A stretch of DNA of 64,000 nucleotides from Luteimonas cucumeris (GCF_007830035.1 NZ_VLKN01000007.1:62001-126000); one strand, 5' to 3'; positions 44,657 through 55,174 are shown, numbered from the stretch's first letter. Made by a program: numbers and translations. Notes: generated by a model not told the origin, from the sequence alone.

Positions 44657-46302
44657 GCATCGCGACGACACGTTCGGCGCGGCTGACCCGCGCCGCCCTC
44701 GGCAACGCCGCACTGCTGCTGGCACTGCTCGCGCTGGCACTGGCTTTCCTGCAGCTGCACGACCTCGACTGGTTCGCGGTGCCGCCTGGCCGTGGACGCT
44801 GGCTGGGCGCGGGCATGACCCTGCTCGCCTATGCCGGTTTCTGCGGCTGGATGCTGCGGCGCCCGCAGGCACGCGACAACACCACCAACATGCCGGCCGA
44901 TCCCGTGGCGAACGGGAAACCGCTGCTACTGGCCTATGCCAGCCAGACCGGCTTCGCGCAGCAGCTTGCCGAGCGCAGCGCGCGCAACCTGCGCGAGGCC
45001 GGGCTGCCGGTTCGCTTGTGCGACCTGGGTCGGCTCGATCCCGCCGTGCTTGCCGGCAGCGAGCGCGCACTGTTCTTGGTCAGTACTACCGGCGAAGGCG
45101 ACGCGCCCGATCCTGCGCTGGCGTTCGTGCGCGACGTGCTCGGCCATCCCGCGTCGCTGCATGCGCTGCGTTATGGCGTGCTGGCCTTGGGCGATCGCGA
45201 GTACGACCATTTCTGCGGCTTCGGTCATGCACTGGACGAATGGCTGCGGCACTGCGGCGCACAGCCGCTGTTCGACCTGGTCGAAGTGGACAATGGCGAC
45301 GAAGGCGCGCTGCGCCATTGGCAGCACCATCTGGCGCTGCTTGCCGAGCAACCGGACCTGCCCGACTGGACGCCACCGGCGTACGACAGCTGGCGCCTGT
45401 TAGAACGACGCCAGCTCAATCCCGGCACTGCCGGCGCGGCGGCGTTCCACATCAGCCTGTCGCCGCCGGCGGCGACGGCGCCCCACTGGAAAGCCGGCGA
45501 CATCGCCGAAATCGGTCCCCGCAACGCGCCCGCGGCAGTGGGCCGATTGCTGGAAGAACTGGCGCTTGCGCCCGATGCGGTCGTCGACACCGACGGACGG
45601 GAAGAGCGCCTCGACGACGTCCTCGCACGCTCGCACCTGCCTGCCGCTGCGGATGTCATCGGGCTGGATGTACAAACGCTGGTGGGAAGCCTGCAGTCCT
45701 TGCCGCACCGCGAATATTCGATCGCCTCGCTGCCCGAGGACGGCAGCCTGCAGGTGCTGCTGCGACGCATGCTAAGGCCCGACGGCAGTCCCGGCATCGG
45801 CAGCGGCTGGTTGTGCGACTACGCCGTGCCCGGCAGTGCGATCGCGCTGCGCATCCGCGGCAATCCCAACTTCCATCCTCCCCTGACGTTGCGACCACTG
45901 ATACTGGTCGGCAACGGCACCGGCATCGCCGGCCTGCGCGCACACCTGAAGGCGCGCATCGCCGCCGGCGCACACCGCAACTGGCTGCTGTTCGGCGAAC
46001 GCAATGCCGATCGGGATTTCTTCTTCGGCGACGAGATCCTGCGCTGGCGCGAACAAGGTTTCCTGCAACGCCTGGACCTGGCGTTCTCGCGGGACCCAGG
46101 CGGCCATCGCTACGTCCAGGACGCCCTGGCCGCCGCCGGCGATGAACTGGCCCGATGGACCGACGACGGCGCGGCGATCTACGTGTGCGGCAGCCTGCAG
46201 GGCATGGCCCCGGGCGTGGACGGCGTGCTGCGCGCTGTACTCGGCGACGACGCTGTCGAGCGCCTGCGCATCGATGGCCGCTATCGCCGCGACGTCTACT
46301 GA
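44653..46302 (+). CDS. Membrane-anchored flavodoxin/FNR-type reductase
   Basis: An NADPH-dependent flavoprotein built like sulfite reductase alpha subunit and cytochrome P450 reductase, 549 residues. An N-terminal region has two hydrophobic helices (about 13-36 and 53-72), then a flavodoxin domain (about 88-235: LLLAYASQTGFAQQLAE, STTGEGDAPD), an FAD-binding domain with RQYSIAS-equivalent HREYSIASLPED (about 355-366), and an NADPH domain (GNGTGIAGLR, FGERNADRDFFF). The final aromatic residue is Tyr. It would send cytoplasmic reducing power to the PepSY membrane protein. Overlaps apbE by 4 nt; last gene of the Fur-controlled cluster. Confidence 0.9.
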   Translation: MSIATTRSARLTRAALGNAALLLALLALALAFLQLHDLDWFAVPPGRGRWLGAGMTLLAYAGFCGWMLRRPQARDNTTNMPADPVANGKPLLLAYASQTGFAQQLAERSARNLREAGLPVRLCDLGRLDPAVLAGSERALFLVSTTGEGDAPDPALAFVRDVLGHPASLHALRYGVLALGDREYDHFCGFGHALDEWLRHCGAQPLFDLVEVDNGDEGALRHWQHHLALLAEQPDLPDWTPPAYDSWRLLERRQLNPGTAGAAAFHISLSPPAATAPHWKAGDIAEIGPRNAPAAVGRLLEELALAPDAVVDTDGREERLDDVLARSHLPAAADVIGLDVQTLVGSLQSLPHREYSIASLPEDGSLQVLLRRMLRPDGSPGIGSGWLCDYAVPGSAIALRIRGNPNFHPPLTLRPLILVGNGTGIAGLRAHLKARIAAGAHRNWLLFGERNADRDFFFGDEILRWREQGFLQRLDLAFSRDPGGHRYVQDALAAAGDELARWTDDGAAIYVCGSLQGMAPGVDGVLRAVLGDDAVERLRIDGRYRRDVY

Positions 46303-46331
46303 CTCGCCTGCTCAAGTTCCATCCTGTTGCG

Positions 46332-46366
46332 CAGGCTGAGCCAGCTTCGCGCTACAACTCAGCCTG
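46332..46366. repeat. Palindromic hairpin between flavoreductase and hutD-like genes
   Basis: Perfect 9-bp inverted repeat CAGGCTGAG / CTCAGCCTG with a 17-nt loop, between converging genes. The right arm contains the stop codon of the HutD-like gene. The loop includes GCTTCGC, like the other palindromes. Likely a bidirectional terminator or repeat; no T run is present. Confidence 0.55.
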
Positions 46367-46958
46367 ATCGCGGCTGGATACGGATCAGCAACGCTTCGCC
46401 GCCGCCGTCGAGCACGTGCCGGCGCCGCGATGCATCGGCACGCATGAAGGCCGTGTCGCCGGCGGCCAGCGACGGCAGGTCGGAATCGTCGGCGAACCGC
46501 GCGCCGCCGGCCAGCAGGTGCACCACCCAGGTCGTACCCGGGTCGATGAAGATCACCATCGGCCCGACCAGGGGACGATGCCAGAGCTGTGCGTCGATCG
46601 CGTCGCGTCGCCACATCAGGTTGAAGTCGTGAGTCGGGCCGTCGACCAGTTCGCCGCTGATCGCGCGCTCGCCGCTGAAACGCAGGCGTTCGTGCGGAGG
46701 CAGCAGCGTGTGCGACTCGCCATCGTCGAAATGCAGGCGCAGGCCGTTACCGCTCAACAGCACGAGTTCTCGATCGATGCCGGGGAATGCCGAGAACGGC
46801 GCATCCTGTTCGATCTCGGCAATCGACAGCCGCCATTGCCATTCATCGTGATCCGGGACGCGGATGATCTGGCGCGTCCAGCCGGCGCCGTTCTTCCAGC
46901 GCTCGCGGCGGTATTCGTTGGCTGGAATGACCCAGGAGGCATCGGTGCTGTCGTGCAT
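46359..46958 (-). CDS. HutD/Ves family protein
   Basis: A 199-residue cupin-like protein of the HutD/Ves family, found with histidine utilisation genes or alone. The start ANEYRRERWKNGAGWTRQI, DHDEWQWRLSIAEIEQDAPFSAFPGIDRELVLLSGNGLRLHF and the GPTHDFNLMWRR motif are diagnostic. The exact reaction is unknown. No hut genes are nearby. It converges on the flavoreductase gene, and its stop codon lies inside a palindrome. Confidence 0.88.
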   Translation of the reverse strand: MHDSTDASWVIPANEYRRERWKNGAGWTRQIIRVPDHDEWQWRLSIAEIEQDAPFSAFPGIDRELVLLSGNGLRLHFDDGESHTLLPPHERLRFSGERAISGELVDGPTHDFNLMWRRDAIDAQLWHRPLVGPMVIFIDPGTTWVVHLLAGGARFADDSDLPSLAAGDTAFMRADASRRRHVLDGGGEALLIRIQPRSG

Positions 46959-47048
46959 GCGGCGAGTCTAGCCGCTGCGACCGGAAGCGGCGCCATGGCC
47001 ATGCCCGGGATGACGTCATCGCCCGCGCGCGCCGCATTCGCGAAGACG

Positions 47049-47092
47049 GAAAAGAAGCCGCCCAACCACACATCCAGGTGTGGCCGGGCGGC
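47049..47092 (-). terminator. Rho-independent terminator after the ComEA-like gene
   Basis: On the minus strand a strong stem (GCCGCCC/GGGCGGC plus CCACAC/GTGTGG, with a 2x2 internal loop and a 6-nt loop, 47057-47092) is followed by TTCTTTTCC. Fits an intrinsic terminator 100 nt downstream of the stop at 47193. Confidence 0.75.
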
Positions 47093-47192
47093 GTTACGTC
47101 CCTGTACTGGCGTCCTGCCAGATTCCGGTGGGGCATCCGGCCCCGTCACCGGCGGGTCGTGCGTCCCTGCGCGACCCGCGGTGCTTGTCCGC

Positions 47193-47528
47193 TCAGCGCT
47201 TGGCCACGGATTTGGCAGCGGCTGGCTTCGTGGCCGGCTTGCGTGCCGGTGCGCCGCCGCCGACCACGATGCGATCGCGGTTCTTCTCGATGGTCTTCAG
47301 GCCGATGCCCTTGACCAGGGCCAGCTGATCGGCACTCTTGAAGACGCCGTTCTGCTTGCGGTAGGCGACGATCGCATCGGCCTTGGACGCGCCGACATTG
47401 AGCAGCACGCGATCCAGGGTGGCTGCGTCGGCGGTATTGATGTTGACCTTCTCGTCCGCCGCCAGGGCGCTGCCCATCAGCGCCAGCGACAGCAGCAACG
47501 AGTTCAGGACCAGTTTGAAAGACTTCAT
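47193..47528 (-). CDS. ComEA-like helix-hairpin-helix protein
   Basis: A 111-residue exported protein: signal peptide (KSFKLVLNSLLLSLALMGSALA), then a tandem helix-hairpin-helix domain (about 26-90: VNINTADAATLDRVL, VGASKADAIVAYRKQNG, ALVKGIGLKTIEKNRDRI) as in ComEA, and a basic Ala/Lys tail. ComEA-like proteins bind DNA in the periplasm during natural transformation; a short form like this is common in Xanthomonadales, some of which are competent. ATG 47528 follows AGGAGAATCGAC. Terminated by the hairpin described above. Confidence 0.88.
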   Translation of the reverse strand: MKSFKLVLNSLLLSLALMGSALAADEKVNINTADAATLDRVLLNVGASKADAIVAYRKQNGVFKSADQLALVKGIGLKTIEKNRDRIVVGGGAPARKPATKPAAAKSVAKR

Positions 47529-47730
47529 GTCGATTCTCCTTGAGGTGGTGGGATTCCGTTCTTGCCGGCGTGCGCCGCCGGTGTGGACAGTGTCGGCAAC
47601 CGCCGGCCCTGGTCCTATCGTCGGATCGGCCGCACCCAAGGCGGCATATGCCTCGCGGGCGTGTAGGAAAACTCCTACCTAACGCCTGCGGCGCTAAAAT
47701 CATCGGTCTTCCCCTGACAAAGGCCCCGCC

Positions 47731-49221
47731 GTGGACGCCAGCAAGGTCGACCGCTTCATTGCCGAGAAATGGGACGACGACATCGTCCCGCAGCTCGTCG
47801 AATACATCCGCATCCCCAACAAGTCGCCGATGTTCGACGCCGACTGGGTCAAGAACGGCTACATGGACGATGCGGTCAAACTGATGGAGTCGTGGGCGCG
47901 GGCACAGTCGATTCCCGGCATGCAGCTGGAAGTGGTGCGCCTGGAAGGCCGCACGCCGCTGATCTTCATCGACATTCCGGCGACGGGACAGGAAACCGGC
48001 GACGATTGCGTGCTGTTGTACGGCCATCTCGACAAGCAGCCCGAGATGACCGGCTGGGACGATGACCTTGGCCCGTGGACGCCGGTGCTCAAGGGCGACA
48101 AGCTGTTCGGCCGCGGCGGCGCCGACGATGGCTACGCGATCTTCGGATCGCTGGCCGCGATCCAGGCGCTGCAGCAGCAGGGCGTGCCGCATGCGCGCTG
48201 CGTGATCCTAATCGAGGCCTGCGAGGAATCCGGCAGCTACGACCTGCCCGCCTACGTCGACCACCTCGCCGGGCGCATCGGCAAGCCGTCACTGGTGGTG
48301 TGCCTGGATTCGGGCTGCGGCAACTACGAGCAGTTGTGGTGCACCACTTCGCTGCGCGGCATGGCCGGTGGCAACTTCACGGTCAAGGTGCTGGAGGAAG
48401 GCGTGCATTCGGGCGATGCGTCCGGCATCGTGCCGTCGAGCTTCCGCCTGCTGCGGCAGCTGCTGTCGCGGATCGAGGACGAGGCCACCGGCCGCATCCT
48501 GGTCGATGCCCTGCATGCGGAGATTCCCGCGGCGCGTCTCGAACAGGCGAAGAAATGCGCGCAGGTCCTCGGCACCGCGGTCTACGACAAATTCCCGTTC
48601 CTTCCGGGCATGATGCCGATGGCGGACGACCTGACCGAACTGGTGCTCAACCGCACTTGGCGACCGGCGCTGTCGGTCACCGGTGCCGACGGCCTGCCGC
48701 CGCTGTCGTCGGCCGGCAACGTGCTGCGACCGCAGACGTCGGTGAAGCTGAGCCTGCGCCTGCCGCCGACCCTGGATGGCAAGCGCGGCGGCGAACTGCT
48801 CAAGGAAGCGCTGCTGCGCGATCCACCCAACGGTGCGCAGGTGACGCTGGATCTGGAGAAGGCCTCCACCGGCTGGAACGCGCCGGCGATGGCGCCGTGG
48901 CTGGAAAAAGCGATCGATGCCGCCAGCCTGGAATTCTTCAAGGCACCGGCGATGTACATGGGCGAAGGCGGCACGATTCCGTTCATGGGCATGCTCGGCG
49001 AGAAGTTCCCAGGCGCGCAGTTCATGATCACCGGCGTGCTTGGTCCGCACTCCAACGCGCATGGCCCGAACGAGTTCCTGCATATCCCGATGGGCAAGCG
49101 CGTCACCGCATCGGTGGCCCGGGTCATCGCCGAGCACCACGCCGCCAGCGTGCGCGGCGAGACCACGGGCGTGGCGGCCGTAGCCGGCGGCGAGCAGCAC
49201 GGCGACCACGGTTGCTGCTGA
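47731..49221 (+). CDS. M20 family dipeptidase/metallopeptidase
   Basis: A zinc-dependent peptidase of the M20 family (CPG2/carnosinase-like), 496 residues, cytoplasmic. The metal site motifs are YGHLDKQPE (about 91-99), RGGADDGYA, EACEESGS (catalytic EE) and GGTIPFMG near the end; a dimerisation domain lies between. The tail is His/Cys-rich (EQHGDHGCC). The start is GTG 47731. Related enzymes cleave dipeptides such as carnosine or Xaa-Gly; the substrate cannot be fixed here. Confidence 0.92.
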   Translation: MDASKVDRFIAEKWDDDIVPQLVEYIRIPNKSPMFDADWVKNGYMDDAVKLMESWARAQSIPGMQLEVVRLEGRTPLIFIDIPATGQETGDDCVLLYGHLDKQPEMTGWDDDLGPWTPVLKGDKLFGRGGADDGYAIFGSLAAIQALQQQGVPHARCVILIEACEESGSYDLPAYVDHLAGRIGKPSLVVCLDSGCGNYEQLWCTTSLRGMAGGNFTVKVLEEGVHSGDASGIVPSSFRLLRQLLSRIEDEATGRILVDALHAEIPAARLEQAKKCAQVLGTAVYDKFPFLPGMMPMADDLTELVLNRTWRPALSVTGADGLPPLSSAGNVLRPQTSVKLSLRLPPTLDGKRGGELLKEALLRDPPNGAQVTLDLEKASTGWNAPAMAPWLEKAIDAASLEFFKAPAMYMGEGGTIPFMGMLGEKFPGAQFMITGVLGPHSNAHGPNEFLHIPMGKRVTASVARVIAEHHAASVRGETTGVAAVAGGEQHGDHGCC

Positions 49222-49243
49222 GCCGGCCGATAGCCTTGAAGTC

Positions 49244-49271
49244 CCGGCCACGCCGTCGCTGGCGTGGCCGG
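49244..49271 (+). terminator. Hairpin after the M20 peptidase gene
   Basis: Perfect 11-bp GC-rich inverted repeat CCGGCCACGCC / GGCGTGGCCGG with a 6-nt loop, 23 nt after the stop. Only a weak T-rich tail follows (TTGCGCCTTGCC), so termination may be incomplete. Confidence 0.55.
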
Positions 49272-49317
49272 TTGCGCCTTGCCTGTGTTCGAACTGTTTT
49301 TTCCACGTGGAGGGGAT

Positions 49318-49593
49318 ATGGAAGAGTTGCGGAGTCTGCTGGGCAACAACCACTGGTTCGTCACCATCCTGATCGGGCTGGTGGTCGGCGTGCTGGCGCG
49401 GTTCTTCGTATCCGGCAGGCACCGGATGGGCATCATCCTGACCACGCTGCTGGGCATTGCCGGCGCGGTCGTGGCCGGACTGGTCGGCCAGTACATGGGC
49501 TGGTATGGGCCCGGGCAGTCGGCGGGGTTCTTCGCTTCGCTATTCGGGGCGATTGCGATTCTGGCGTTGGTGGGGTTGTTTCGCGGGCGCTGA
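49318..49593 (+). CDS. GlsB/YeaQ/YmgE family membrane protein
   Basis: A small stress-related inner-membrane protein of the transglycosylase-associated (GlsB/YeaQ/YmgE) family, 91 residues. It shows three hydrophobic segments: VTILIGLVVGVLARFFV with GR (about 14-33), GIILTTLLGIAGAVVAGLVGQYMGWY with the family GxxGA pattern, and FASLFGAIAILALVGLFRGR. Function is unknown; family members are induced by stress in several bacteria. ATG 49318 has a strong GGAGGGGAT ribosome site. Confidence 0.9.
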   Translation: MEELRSLLGNNHWFVTILIGLVVGVLARFFVSGRHRMGIILTTLLGIAGAVVAGLVGQYMGWYGPGQSAGFFASLFGAIAILALVGLFRGR

Positions 49594-50224
49594 GGGCTTT
49601 CTAGCCCACTGTTGCGAGCGGTTGTGCAAGCTGTTGCTTTGTATGTCGTCATCACTGCGAAGGCGGGGCGAGGCGCCGTGTTTGCGAGTCACTGGCTCGC
49701 GCGGAGCAGAGCGCCATCGCGCCGTGCGCGATGGCCGGGGGTCGTAAGACCCAGTGACTTTGCACGTTTATAGAGCTGGGCGCGCCACCGCTCTTTTCTG
49801 CAAGAGCAAAGCTTCCGCCCACTTCGCGTGCGGGTCACTTTCTTTTGCTGACCCAAAAGAAAGTAACCAAAGAAAAGGGTCTTCCCCGATCAGAGCTAAC
49901 GTTTGCATGTGATAGCTCGCGGGGATTATCCGACTCGCCATCCTGGCTCGGTCGGAAAACGGCGGCCATCCATGGCCGCCGCCCTCCGGGTCTGCCAACT
50001 CGCTCGGCACTTGCGATAGCTTGCCAGGGTCAGGGGCGAAACCTATCCACTTACCGGTGAGGAAGGCCCCTTGCGAGCCATTCGCTTGTAGGGTGATTAC
50101 CGTCACTGTGCCGTGCGCTCGTTGGCCGGCCGCGTAACGGGCTTGGGTGATGGGCATGCTCGCCGTGCAATACGGGTCCGATCCCGGCGCCGGTTTAAGC
50201 TATGCGCTTGCCGCAGGGAATCGC
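49594..50224. repeat. Gene-free interval with inverted copy B of the large structured repeat
   Basis: 631 nt without a real gene. The main repeat lies about 49800-50010, on the opposite strand to copy A at 28037-28216. Read on the minus strand it has the same motifs in order: a GGCGGCCAT/ATGGCCGCC palindrome, TTTTCCGAC...GTCGGATAA, CTTTTCTTTGGTTACTTTC, and an ACTTTCTTTTG/CAAAAGAAAGT hairpin (49837-49864). The satellite element GGGTCTTACGACCCC (about 49740-49753) and a degenerate CGTCATCACTGCGAAGGCGGG (49647-49668) are also present. The 129-residue frame across it (49768-50157) is repeat-derived. Confidence 0.85.
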
Positions 50225-52068
<1,844 letters not shown>

Positions 52069-52088
52069 AGCAGAGCTGCTTCGCTGCG

Positions 52089-52152
52089 GTAGCGTGCATT
52101 GTGTTCACGACCTGACAACGATGCATTGGCTCGTGCGCACGACGCACGCTAC
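52089..52152. repeat. Inverted-repeat element after murU
   Basis: GTAGCGTGC (52089-52097) and its complement GCACGCTAC (52144-52152) bound a 64-nt element. Inside near the right arm is a perfect 12-bp palindrome TCGTGCGCACGA (52131-52142). It looks like a small mobile repeat or hairpin, but has no visible target duplication. Confidence 0.5.
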
Positions 52153-52161
52153 GTGACGGGT

Positions 52162-52204
52162 CAAAGCAGCGAAGCAAGCTCCGCTCTATCAAGCTCCGCC
52201 CTAT
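52162..52204. repeat. Palindromic repeat with 15-bp duplication; forms the hda stop
   Basis: AGCGAAG-CAAG-CTCCGCT resembles the palindrome at 28238-28255. CAAGCTCCGCTCTAT (52175-52189) is then repeated as CAAGCTCCGCCCTAT (52190-52204), differing by one base. On the minus strand the last three bases of the second unit (52201-52203) provide the TAG stop of hda. Confidence 0.6.
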
Positions 52205-52905
52205 AAGGCCTCAGGCCACGAGCCGAGTACTTCGCGCAGGAACGGCACCGTGACCTTGCGCTGCGCCGCAAGCGAGGCGCGATCCAGCTGGTCCAGCAGC
52301 GCGGTCAGGCTGCCGAGGTCGCGATCGACGCGTTTCAGCAGCCAGTCCAGCGCGGCTTCCTCAAGCACCAGCCCGCGTCGTTGCGCGCGCAGTCGCAATA
52401 CTTCGCGCCGGCCTGCGTCGTCCAGCGGCGCCAGCGTGATGCGCGCGCATTGCGACAGGCGCGAGCGCAGGTCCGGCAAGTCCAGGGCCAGGACATCGGG
52501 CATGGCCGCGGCGACGTACAGCACGTTGACGCCCGTCCCGCGCACGCGATTGTGGAAATCGAACAGCGCGACCTCGTCGTCGCGATGGCCGGCAATCGAA
52601 CCGATGCCATCCAGTGCGATCACGTCGTTGCCTTCCAGCGCTTCAAGCGCTTCGCGCAGGCGTCCCGCTGCGGCGGCCAGCGGCAGATAGGCCGCGCGAC
52701 GCCCGGCCTGTTCGGTCGCCGCACAGGTCGCCAGTGCGAGATGGGTCTTGCCGACCGCGGCCGGCCCCGCGACATACAGCCAGTCGGCGGAAGGGCGTTC
52801 GGCGAATGCCTGCAACAGCGCGATCGCGCCGGCCGGCGCTCCGACGAAGGTCTCGAAACGCTGGTCCGGTGAGTAGCGCAGCGCCAACGGCAGTTGCGCG
52901 CTCAC
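52201..52905 (-). CDS. hda: DnaA regulatory inactivator Hda
   Basis: An AAA+ protein related to DnaA that, with the sliding clamp, stimulates DnaA-ATP hydrolysis and limits re-initiation. The 234 residues start with a clamp-binding motif (SAQLPLAL, 2-9), followed by an imperfect P-loop GPAAVGKTHLA (47-57), LIALDGIGSI-type Walker B (VIALDGIGSI) and a C-terminal helical lid (LLKRVDRDLGSLTALLDQLD). It overlaps the upstream PerM-like gene by 4 nt. The stop codon is formed by a repeat. Confidence 0.95.
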   Translation of the reverse strand: MSAQLPLALRYSPDQRFETFVGAPAGAIALLQAFAERPSADWLYVAGPAAVGKTHLALATCAATEQAGRRAAYLPLAAAAGRLREALEALEGNDVIALDGIGSIAGHRDDEVALFDFHNRVRGTGVNVLYVAAAMPDVLALDLPDLRSRLSQCARITLAPLDDAGRREVLRLRAQRRGLVLEEAALDWLLKRVDRDLGSLTALLDQLDRASLAAQRKVTVPFLREVLGSWPEAL

Positions 52906-54092
52906 GCCTGGCCGGCGTCCTTGTTGCCGCCGGAGTTATCGTCGGGGACGATGATGCCGCCGTTGCTGAGGTGCGTGTCGAGCAGGATCTCCGGCTGGTC
53001 GCCGCCGTACAGCCTGCTATGGGTATAGCGATCGCGCGCGTAGTGCAGCAATACGTTGGCGATCGCCGCCACCGGCAGCGCCAGCAGCATGCCGAGGAAG
53101 CCGAACAGCTTGCCCCCGGCCAGCACCGCGAAGATCACCGCGACCGGATGCAGGCCGATGCGGTCGCCGACCAGTTTCGGCGTCAGCCAGTAGCTCTCGA
53201 TCACCTGTCCGATGCCGAACACCGCCAGCACGCCGACCACATGTTTCCAGTCGCCGTACTGCACCAGCGCCGCAATCACGCCGAACACCACGCCGGTGGT
53301 CGGGCCGAGATAAGGCACGAAAGTGAACAGTCCGGCGACGATGCCGATCAGGATGCCCAAGTCCAGCCCGACCAGCCACAGGCCGACGCCGTACATCAGA
53401 CCGAGGATCACCATCACCAGGAACTGACCGCGCAGGAAACCACCGAGCACGGCGCTGGATTCGTTAGCCAGCCGGGTAACGGTGGCGAGATGCTTGCGCG
53501 GCACCAATGCGGCAGCGCGATCGATGAACACGTCCCAGTCGCGCAGGAAGAAGAACGTCAGCACCGGCAGCAGCACGATGTTGGCCACCCACGCCAGCAC
53601 CGCGAAGCCGGAACGCGACAGGTAGCCGAGCATCGTCGCCGCGGCACCACCCGCCTTTTCCCAGTGGGTGCGTACCAGTTCGACCAGACGATCCAGATCC
53701 AGCCAACTGCTCAGCTGCAGCCGGGTCCGGCCTTCCAGCCACGGCAGCGCCGTGCCCAGGAACCAGTCACGGTAGTGCGGCAGCGACTTGACCAGCTTGG
53801 CGATCTGGCTCTCGATCACCGGCACCAGCAGCACCACCACCAGCAGCACCAGCAGCACCATCGCCGTGAACACGAGCGTCACCGCGACATTGCGCGAACG
53901 CCCGGCGCGCTGCAGCCGGTCGACCAGCGGGTCGCCGAGCCAGCCAAGCAATGCGGCCATCACGAAAGGCGTCAGGATCGGCGCCAGCAGCCACACTACT
54001 GCCAATGCGCCGACAATGACGAAGGCCCATTGCAGGCGCTTGAGGAACAGCGCGATCTCGGCCAGGGCGGCGTCGTTCAAGGGGGTATTCAT
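52902..54092 (-). CDS. AI-2E/PerM family membrane protein
   Basis: A predicted multi-spanning inner-membrane protein of the AI-2E transporter (PerM) family, 396 residues, with about eight hydrophobic helices and the conserved VPYLGPTTGVVFGVIAALVQYGDW segment. Some family members export autoinducer-2; others (as in Xanthomonas) have no proven substrate. It lies between DUF2066 and hda; 1-nt and 4-nt overlaps show operon structure, a conserved arrangement near purM in gammaproteobacteria. The C-terminal tail is rich in Asp and Asn. Confidence 0.9.
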   Translation of the reverse strand: MNTPLNDAALAEIALFLKRLQWAFVIVGALAVVWLLAPILTPFVMAALLGWLGDPLVDRLQRAGRSRNVAVTLVFTAMVLLVLLVVVLLVPVIESQIAKLVKSLPHYRDWFLGTALPWLEGRTRLQLSSWLDLDRLVELVRTHWEKAGGAAATMLGYLSRSGFAVLAWVANIVLLPVLTFFFLRDWDVFIDRAAALVPRKHLATVTRLANESSAVLGGFLRGQFLVMVILGLMYGVGLWLVGLDLGILIGIVAGLFTFVPYLGPTTGVVFGVIAALVQYGDWKHVVGVLAVFGIGQVIESYWLTPKLVGDRIGLHPVAVIFAVLAGGKLFGFLGMLLALPVAAIANVLLHYARDRYTHSRLYGGDQPEILLDTHLSNGGIIVPDDNSGGNKDAGQA

Positions 54093-55174
54093 CAGCGCAG
54101 CAGGAAAGTGGCTGGCTCGCCGTCGCCGCCGATCAGCACGTCCTCGTCCGCCATGCGCTTGAACCCGGCGATGCCGGTCACCAGCTCCAGGTCGTATTCG
54201 ATCGCACCGGGCGTGGCGCGCACCGGGGTGATCGCGCGCACCACCGGCAGTTTCTGCAGATAGGCCGACAGGCGGATGAAATCGTCGGTGCTGTCGACGC
54301 CGGTGAACGCGACGCGATACGTGCCGGCGGGGCCGACGGCGTTCTGGCGTGCGTACTTGCGCGACAGCGCATCAGCCGCCACGTCCGCGCCGGATGCCAG
54401 CACGCGCCGTGCATCGGCGCCGTCGACGGATTTCTGCGTCAGCACCTTGCCGCCGTCGACGAAGGTCCAGTTTACCATCCAGCCGCTCTTCCCGCCCTGG
54501 GCGCGATAGAGCTTGCCGATCAGCTGCATCGGCGGGTTGTAGCGCGACGACAGCCGCGCGATGGCGCCGGTATCGCCGCGCCAGATCGCGCCGGCCGCGG
54601 CCTGTTCCGCGGCGCTGCCGGTCGGCAGGCCGAGCTTGTAGCCACGTTCGATGGCGCGATCGAGCGTGGAGCGCGCTGCATCGGCCTTGGACAGTCCCAC
54701 CAGCCGCGGGCCACTGCCATCGTCGATCGCCAGCCACAGCACCGGCTTGGGTCGCGGCGACGGCCACACCGGCACGCCCAGCGACGCAGCCATGTCGTCG
54801 ACCTTCTCCGGGTCGAAGCGCGCGATCAGCGTGGTGCGGAAAGTCGGCGCGCCGGTGGGCGAGACACCTTCGTCCTGGCGATAGTCGTAGCTTTCGACGT
54901 AATCGCGGGCGCGGCGCAGTTCCTGGCCCACGCCGGGACGCGAGGCAACGTTGCCTTCGCCCGACAGCTTGCCCAGTACCTGCGCCAGCGCGCGCGCCAG
55001 GCCCGCGTCGCGGGCGCTTTCGCTCTGGTTGTTGACCGGCACTTCGGCCTCGTAGACGCCCTGGGCGCCGGCGCGGTCGCCTTCCACGCGCTGCGCGGAG
55101 GCCGTGCCCGCCAGCGCCAGCGCGCCGGCCAGCAGCCAAACCGTCGTCCACGCCCACCGGATTGCTCGATGCAT
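54092..55174 (-). CDS. DUF2066 domain exported protein
   Basis: A 360-residue exported protein of unknown function. A signal peptide (HRAIRWAWTTVWLLAGALALAGTASA) precedes the DUF2066 domain (about 33-230), with conserved YEAEVPVNNQSESARDAGLARALAQVLGKLSGE and YDYRQDEG segments. The gene is the first of the DUF2066-perM-like-hda operon and lies back to back with purM, the usual order in this group. Periplasmic location is inferred. Confidence 0.88.
   Translation of the reverse strand: MHRAIRWAWTTVWLLAGALALAGTASAQRVEGDRAGAQGVYEAEVPVNNQSESARDAGLARALAQVLGKLSGEGNVASRPGVGQELRRARDYVESYDYRQDEGVSPTGAPTFRTTLIARFDPEKVDDMAASLGVPVWPSPRPKPVLWLAIDDGSGPRLVGLSKADAARSTLDRAIERGYKLGLPTGSAAEQAAAGAIWRGDTGAIARLSSRYNPPMQLIGKLYRAQGGKSGWMVNWTFVDGGKVLTQKSVDGADARRVLASGADVAADALSRKYARQNAVGPAGTYRVAFTGVDSTDDFIRLSAYLQKLPVVRAITPVRATPGAIEYDLELVTGIAGFKRMADEDVLIGGDGEPATFLLR

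Noticed and set aside
49768-50157. 129-residue minus-strand open frame
   Set aside because: It is a translation of the large intergenic repeat (copy B); matching stretches occur untranslated in copy A, and no ribosome site or family is visible.
53800-53870. CAGCAC-type short tandem runs inside the PerM-like gene
   Set aside because: They encode Val/Leu-rich membrane helix residues (VLLVVVLLVPV) and reflect codon preference, not a repeat element.
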